Shown here: positions 4,565 through 6,686 of the stretch, in pieces | Numbering within the stretch: the first letter of the stretch is position 1 | Layout: each line of letters begins with the position of its first letter | Assembly: GCA_964370855.1 (NCBI GenBank) | Contig: CAYJMF010000182.1 | Location: 1-6,686, forward strand | Source of the DNA: JAKLKS01 sp964370855 | GTDB taxonomy: Bacteria; Planctomycetota; JAJSAM01; JAKLKS01 | Length of the DNA stretch: 6,686 bases | Reading direction: 5' to 3' | Program-made: the position numbers and the translations under genes | Notes under the pieces: generated by a model | The model's input: the letters and a program-made list of their open reading frames with translations, nothing else | The model's database searches: none | What the model was told of the DNA's origin: nothing

Positions 4565-4570
4565 GGGGGA
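4564..4570 (+). promoter_or_regulatory. Shine-Dalgarno AGGGGGA supporting a CTG start
   Basis: AGGGGGA begins at the last base of the preceding TGA stop and lies 5 nt before CTG at 4576. No ATG, GTG or TTG occurs in that frame nearby. It could also fold with the CCCC that follows, partly hiding the site. Confidence 0.5.
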
Positions 4571-4575
4571 CCCCC

Positions 4576-5406
4576 CTGCCGCGCCGCGCCCCCCCCGCCC
4601 CCGGCTCCCCCCTGCACCTGCGCCTCGACGCCCTCGTCGAGAGCCTCGGCCTCGAGCACATCCACCCCGATCCCCTGGAGATCGTGAGGGAGCACGAGGG
4701 GAGGGACGACCGCGAGGTCGCCGGCCTCCTCTGCGCCGGGCTCGCCTTCGGCGGGGTGGAGTCCATCCTCCGCTCCGCGAGGGCCGCCCTCGCGCCCCTC
4801 GGGGAGAGCCCGGCGCGGGGGCTGGACGGGGTCCGGGACGGGGAGCTCCGTCGGGCGCTCCGCGGGTTCCGCCACCGGTGGGTGGACGGGGACGACGTGG
4901 CGGCCCTGCTGTCCGCCGCGCGCCGCCTGCGCGGCGAGCACGGGAGCCTCGAGGAGGCCTTCCGCGCCGGGGACCCCGGGGGCGAGACCGTGGAGGGGGG
5001 CATCGAGAGCATGGCGGCGGCGCTGCGGCGCGCCGACCCGGGCTTCGCCCGCCGCGGCGCCGCGGCCTTCTTCCCCGCCCCCTCCGGGGGCTCCGCCTGC
5101 AAGCGGCCCGCGCTTTTCCTGCGGTGGATGGCCCGGCCGGGCCCCGTGGACACGGGGGCGTGGCGGTGGCCCGACCCCGCGCGCCTCGTCCTCCCCCTCG
5201 ACACCCACCTCTCCCGGATCACGCGGGAGCTCGGCCTGCTGCGGCGGAAGTCCGACGGATGGCGCTCCGTGCTCGAGGCGACGGCGGCCCTCCGGCGCCT
5301 CCGCCCGGAGGACCCCGTCCGCTACGACTTCGCGCTCTGTCGCCTCGGGATCCTCGACCTCGAGGACCGGCGCCGGGCGCTGGTGGGGAGGCGGCGGCCT
5401 ACTTGA
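4576..5406 (+). CDS. TIGR02757/DUF2400 family protein
   Basis: A member of the TIGR02757 (DUF2400) family, whose molecular function is not established as far as I know. Hallmarks, numbered from the CTG start: DREVAGLLCAGLAFGGVESIL (45-65), GSLEEAF (123-129), the signature GSACKRPALFLRWMARPGPVD (172-192), LPLDTHLSRITRELGLLRRK (206-225) and PEDPVRYDFALCRLGI (244-259). The LDTHLSRI...LGL stretch resembles the catalytic-Asp region VDTHV-x-R of endonuclease III-type HhH-GPD glycosylases, a hint of DNA-repair ancestry that is inference only. It is 276 residues, a little longer than usual. No ATG/GTG/TTG occurs in a sensible place: the only one upstream is a GTG at 4462, deep inside the previous gene and encoding an arginine-rich shadow. 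CTG at 4576 with AGGGGGA is therefore the best start; CTG at 4612 or 4618 is also possible. It lies 11 nt after the isomerase gene and overlaps the minus-strand gene by 8 nt at its end. Confidence 0.87.
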   Translation: MPRRAPPAPGSPLHLRLDALVESLGLEHIHPDPLEIVREHEGRDDREVAGLLCAGLAFGGVESILRSARAALAPLGESPARGLDGVRDGELRRALRGFRHRWVDGDDVAALLSAARRLRGEHGSLEEAFRAGDPGGETVEGGIESMAAALRRADPGFARRGAAAFFPAPSGGSACKRPALFLRWMARPGPVDTGAWRWPDPARLVLPLDTHLSRITRELGLLRRKSDGWRSVLEATAALRRLRPEDPVRYDFALCRLGILDLEDRRRALVGRRRPT

Positions 5407-6433
5407 GGAGCTCCTTCACGAGGTCCTGCACCGGGTCGGCGTGCTTCGAGGCCTCCCGCCAGTCCACCTTCGCGGCGCGGAAGGTCCTCGGGTCGGGCAC
5501 CCCCCCCCCGGGCTTCGTCCCGGGGCGCACGGGGATGGTGCCGTAGGAGGACGCGCTGAGGGCCCCCTCGAGGGCCGGGGAGACGAGCCAGTCGTACAGC
5601 CGCTTCGCCGCCTCCGGGTGGGGGGCGCCCTTCACCAGCGCCACGGTGACGGGGAGCACGTAGGTCCCGGGCTGCCCCTCGCCCTGGTCGGGGAAGACGG
5701 CGGCCACGGGCTCGCCCGCGGCCCTGCGGACGTTGAAGTCGTCGGTGTCCGTGAAGCCGAAGCCGCGGGCCCCCCGGCCCACCTCGCGGGAGACGGGGCC
5801 GTTCCCCGAGGGGAAGGTGACCCCGTTGCCGTCCAGCGAGCGGAACCAGTTCGAGAACGCCTCCGGGCCGAGGAGCGCGCGCAGCGCCGAGAGGTGGGAG
5901 AGGGTCGTCCCCGCCGACGGGCGCGCCAGGGCGCCGAGGTCCTTCCACGCGGGGTCCGCGAGGTCGCGGAAGGAGGCGGGGCGCCGCTCCCCGAGGACCT
6001 TCACGTTCACGATGAAGAGGCGGGCGCGCAGCCCGTTGGCGGTCCAGAACCGCCGCGGATCCCTGTACTCCGCGGGGACGTCCGCGGCGGCGGGGGAGTC
6101 GTAGGCCTCGAGGAACCCCTCCCCGGCGAGGTTCTCCGTCCAGAGGGGCTCGTTGTTCCACCAGACGTCGCAGGTCGGGGATCGGCCGGCGGCCCCCTCC
6201 TCCCTGATGCGCTTGGCGAGGCCCACGGACTTGGCCATCTCGTTGTCCGTGACGAGGTCCACGCGGATGCCCGTCTCCTCCGTGAACCGGGGGACGAGGG
6301 CGCGGGCCACCTCGTCGTCCACGGCGCAGAAGAGCGTGACCGAGGCCCCCCCGCCCGGGGGGCGGAGGGCGAGGAGGATCCCCCCCGCGACGAGGAGCGC
6401 GAGGATCAGGAGCGGGAGCAGTCGGCGGGCCAT
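5399..6433 (-). CDS. Membrane-anchored extracellular solute-binding protein (Fe3+/sugar-phosphate type)
   Basis: A 344-residue periplasmic-binding-protein-like protein of the FbpA/AfuA/thiamine-binding superfamily, which delivers small anionic or metal ligands to ABC importers. Residues 4-23 are a continuous hydrophobic helix after an RR-containing start, with no clear signal-peptidase or lipobox Cys site, so it is probably anchored. The mature part starts with ASVTLFCAVDDEVARALVPRF (30-50), followed by TGIRVDL (54-60), CDVWWNNEPLWTENL (88-102), DLADPAWK (157-164), FTDTDDFN (227-234), FPDQGEG (247-253) and the C-terminal YGTIPVRPG (297-305) typical of the family. The consecutive Tyr pair used for Fe3+ by FbpA is not present, so the ligand may not be iron; sugar phosphates or phosphonates are alternatives. 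GGAAAGGA precedes the ATG at 6433. The start is 4 nt after the upstream regulator gene, suggesting coupling. No permease or ATPase gene is in the window. Confidence 0.88.
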   Translation of the reverse strand: MARRLLPLLILALLVAGGILLALRPPGGGASVTLFCAVDDEVARALVPRFTEETGIRVDLVTDNEMAKSVGLAKRIREEGAAGRSPTCDVWWNNEPLWTENLAGEGFLEAYDSPAAADVPAEYRDPRRFWTANGLRARLFIVNVKVLGERRPASFRDLADPAWKDLGALARPSAGTTLSHLSALRALLGPEAFSNWFRSLDGNGVTFPSGNGPVSREVGRGARGFGFTDTDDFNVRRAAGEPVAAVFPDQGEGQPGTYVLPVTVALVKGAPHPEAAKRLYDWLVSPALEGALSASSYGTIPVRPGTKPGGGVPDPRTFRAAKVDWREASKHADPVQDLVKELLK

Positions 6434-6437
6434 CGGT

Positions 6438-6686
6438 TCATCCTTTCCTGTAGGGGCCCGCGTCGAGGCCGAGGGCCCTCATCTTGCGGTGGAAGTTGGG
6501 GCGGCTGATGCCCGCGGCGCGGGCGGCCCGCGCCACGTTGCCGCCGGAGCGGCGGAGGAGCTCGTCCACGAGGATGCGCTCGAAGCGGCGCACCGCCTCG
6601 TCCAGGGAGAGGTCCCCGCCGTCGGCGGCCCCGGGGAGGCCGCGGGCCTCGCTCTCCACGCGGAGCCAGGCCGCGGGGTCCCGGGG
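6438..6686 (-). CDS. C-terminal Fis-type HTH of a transcription regulator, probably NtrC-like (partial)
   Basis: The frame stays open to the right edge of the window, so only the last 82 residues are seen and the gene's 5' part lies outside. The end is a Fis-family helix-turn-helix (HTH_8): LSLDEAVRRFERILVDELL, then the GGN hinge GGNVARAARAAGI and recognition helix SRPNFHRKMRALGL. This is the standard DNA-binding tail of sigma54-dependent response regulators (NtrC family); the AAA+ and receiver domains, if present, are beyond the window. A GTG at 6659 could give a free-standing 73-residue Fis-like protein. I think this is less likely, because coding character continues upstream (PRDPAAWLR) and no ribosome site is seen. 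It is followed 4 nt later by the solute-binding protein gene, so both probably belong to one sensory/transport operon. Confidence 0.8.
   Translation of the reverse strand, partial: PRDPAAWLRVESEARGLPGAADGGDLSLDEAVRRFERILVDELLRRSGGNVARAARAAGISRPNFHRKMRALGLDAGPYRKG

Noticed and set aside
5441..6508. Long plus-strand open frame opposite the solute-binding protein
   Set aside because: Its composition is Gly/Arg/Pro/Glu-rich with no motif, while the minus strand encodes a clear binding protein over the same bases.

Overview
This is a very GC-rich bacterial window with about nine tightly packed protein genes. The organism is most likely an uncultured high-GC bacterium. I lean towards Planctomycetota because of the style of the FabZ-like dehydratase (motif GHIPGRPILPG), the secreted alanine-rich helical-repeat protein ending in a Thr-Gly plus Trp-x-x-Trp tail, and the WWNNE-type solute-binding protein. 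This placement is an inference from remembered family flavour, not from a search. The left end begins with 54 nearly pure C residues, which look like a sequencing or assembly artefact at a contig edge.

Layout. (1) 177-1431, plus strand: a two-gene nucleoside salvage operon, cytidine deaminase then a trimeric-type purine nucleoside phosphorylase, 7 nt apart. (2) 1441-1866, plus strand: a cold-shock protein gene with a complex leader. A sigma70-like promoter (TTGACG, 17 bp, TACCTT) is followed by a tiny ORF, a strong intrinsic terminator, a second hairpin and a near-perfect Shine-Dalgarno. Because the terminator lies between the only visible promoter and the gene, the leader looks like an attenuator. 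A second hairpin ends the gene. (3) 1898-2206, plus: a small two-helix membrane protein of unknown function. It converges on a FabZ-like dehydratase at 2324-2800, minus. A perfect inverted repeat with 44-bp arms (2203-2327) sits between them and contains the stop codons of both genes.

(4) 2938-5406, plus: a probable three-gene transcription unit with a secreted helical-repeat protein, a sugar-phosphate isomerase/epimerase (xylose-isomerase-like TIM barrel) and a TIGR02757/DUF2400 protein that appears to start at CTG. (5) 5399-6686, minus: the C-terminal end of a Fis-type (probably NtrC-like) regulator, then a membrane-anchored Fe3+/sugar-phosphate-type solute-binding protein. The latter overlaps the end of the DUF2400 gene tail-to-tail by 8 nt.

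The genes are mostly housekeeping. The two most interesting non-coding structures are the long nested inverted repeat shared by two converging genes and the promoter-terminator-hairpin leader of the cold-shock gene. I see no CRISPR array, tRNA, rRNA, prophage gene or transposase gene.
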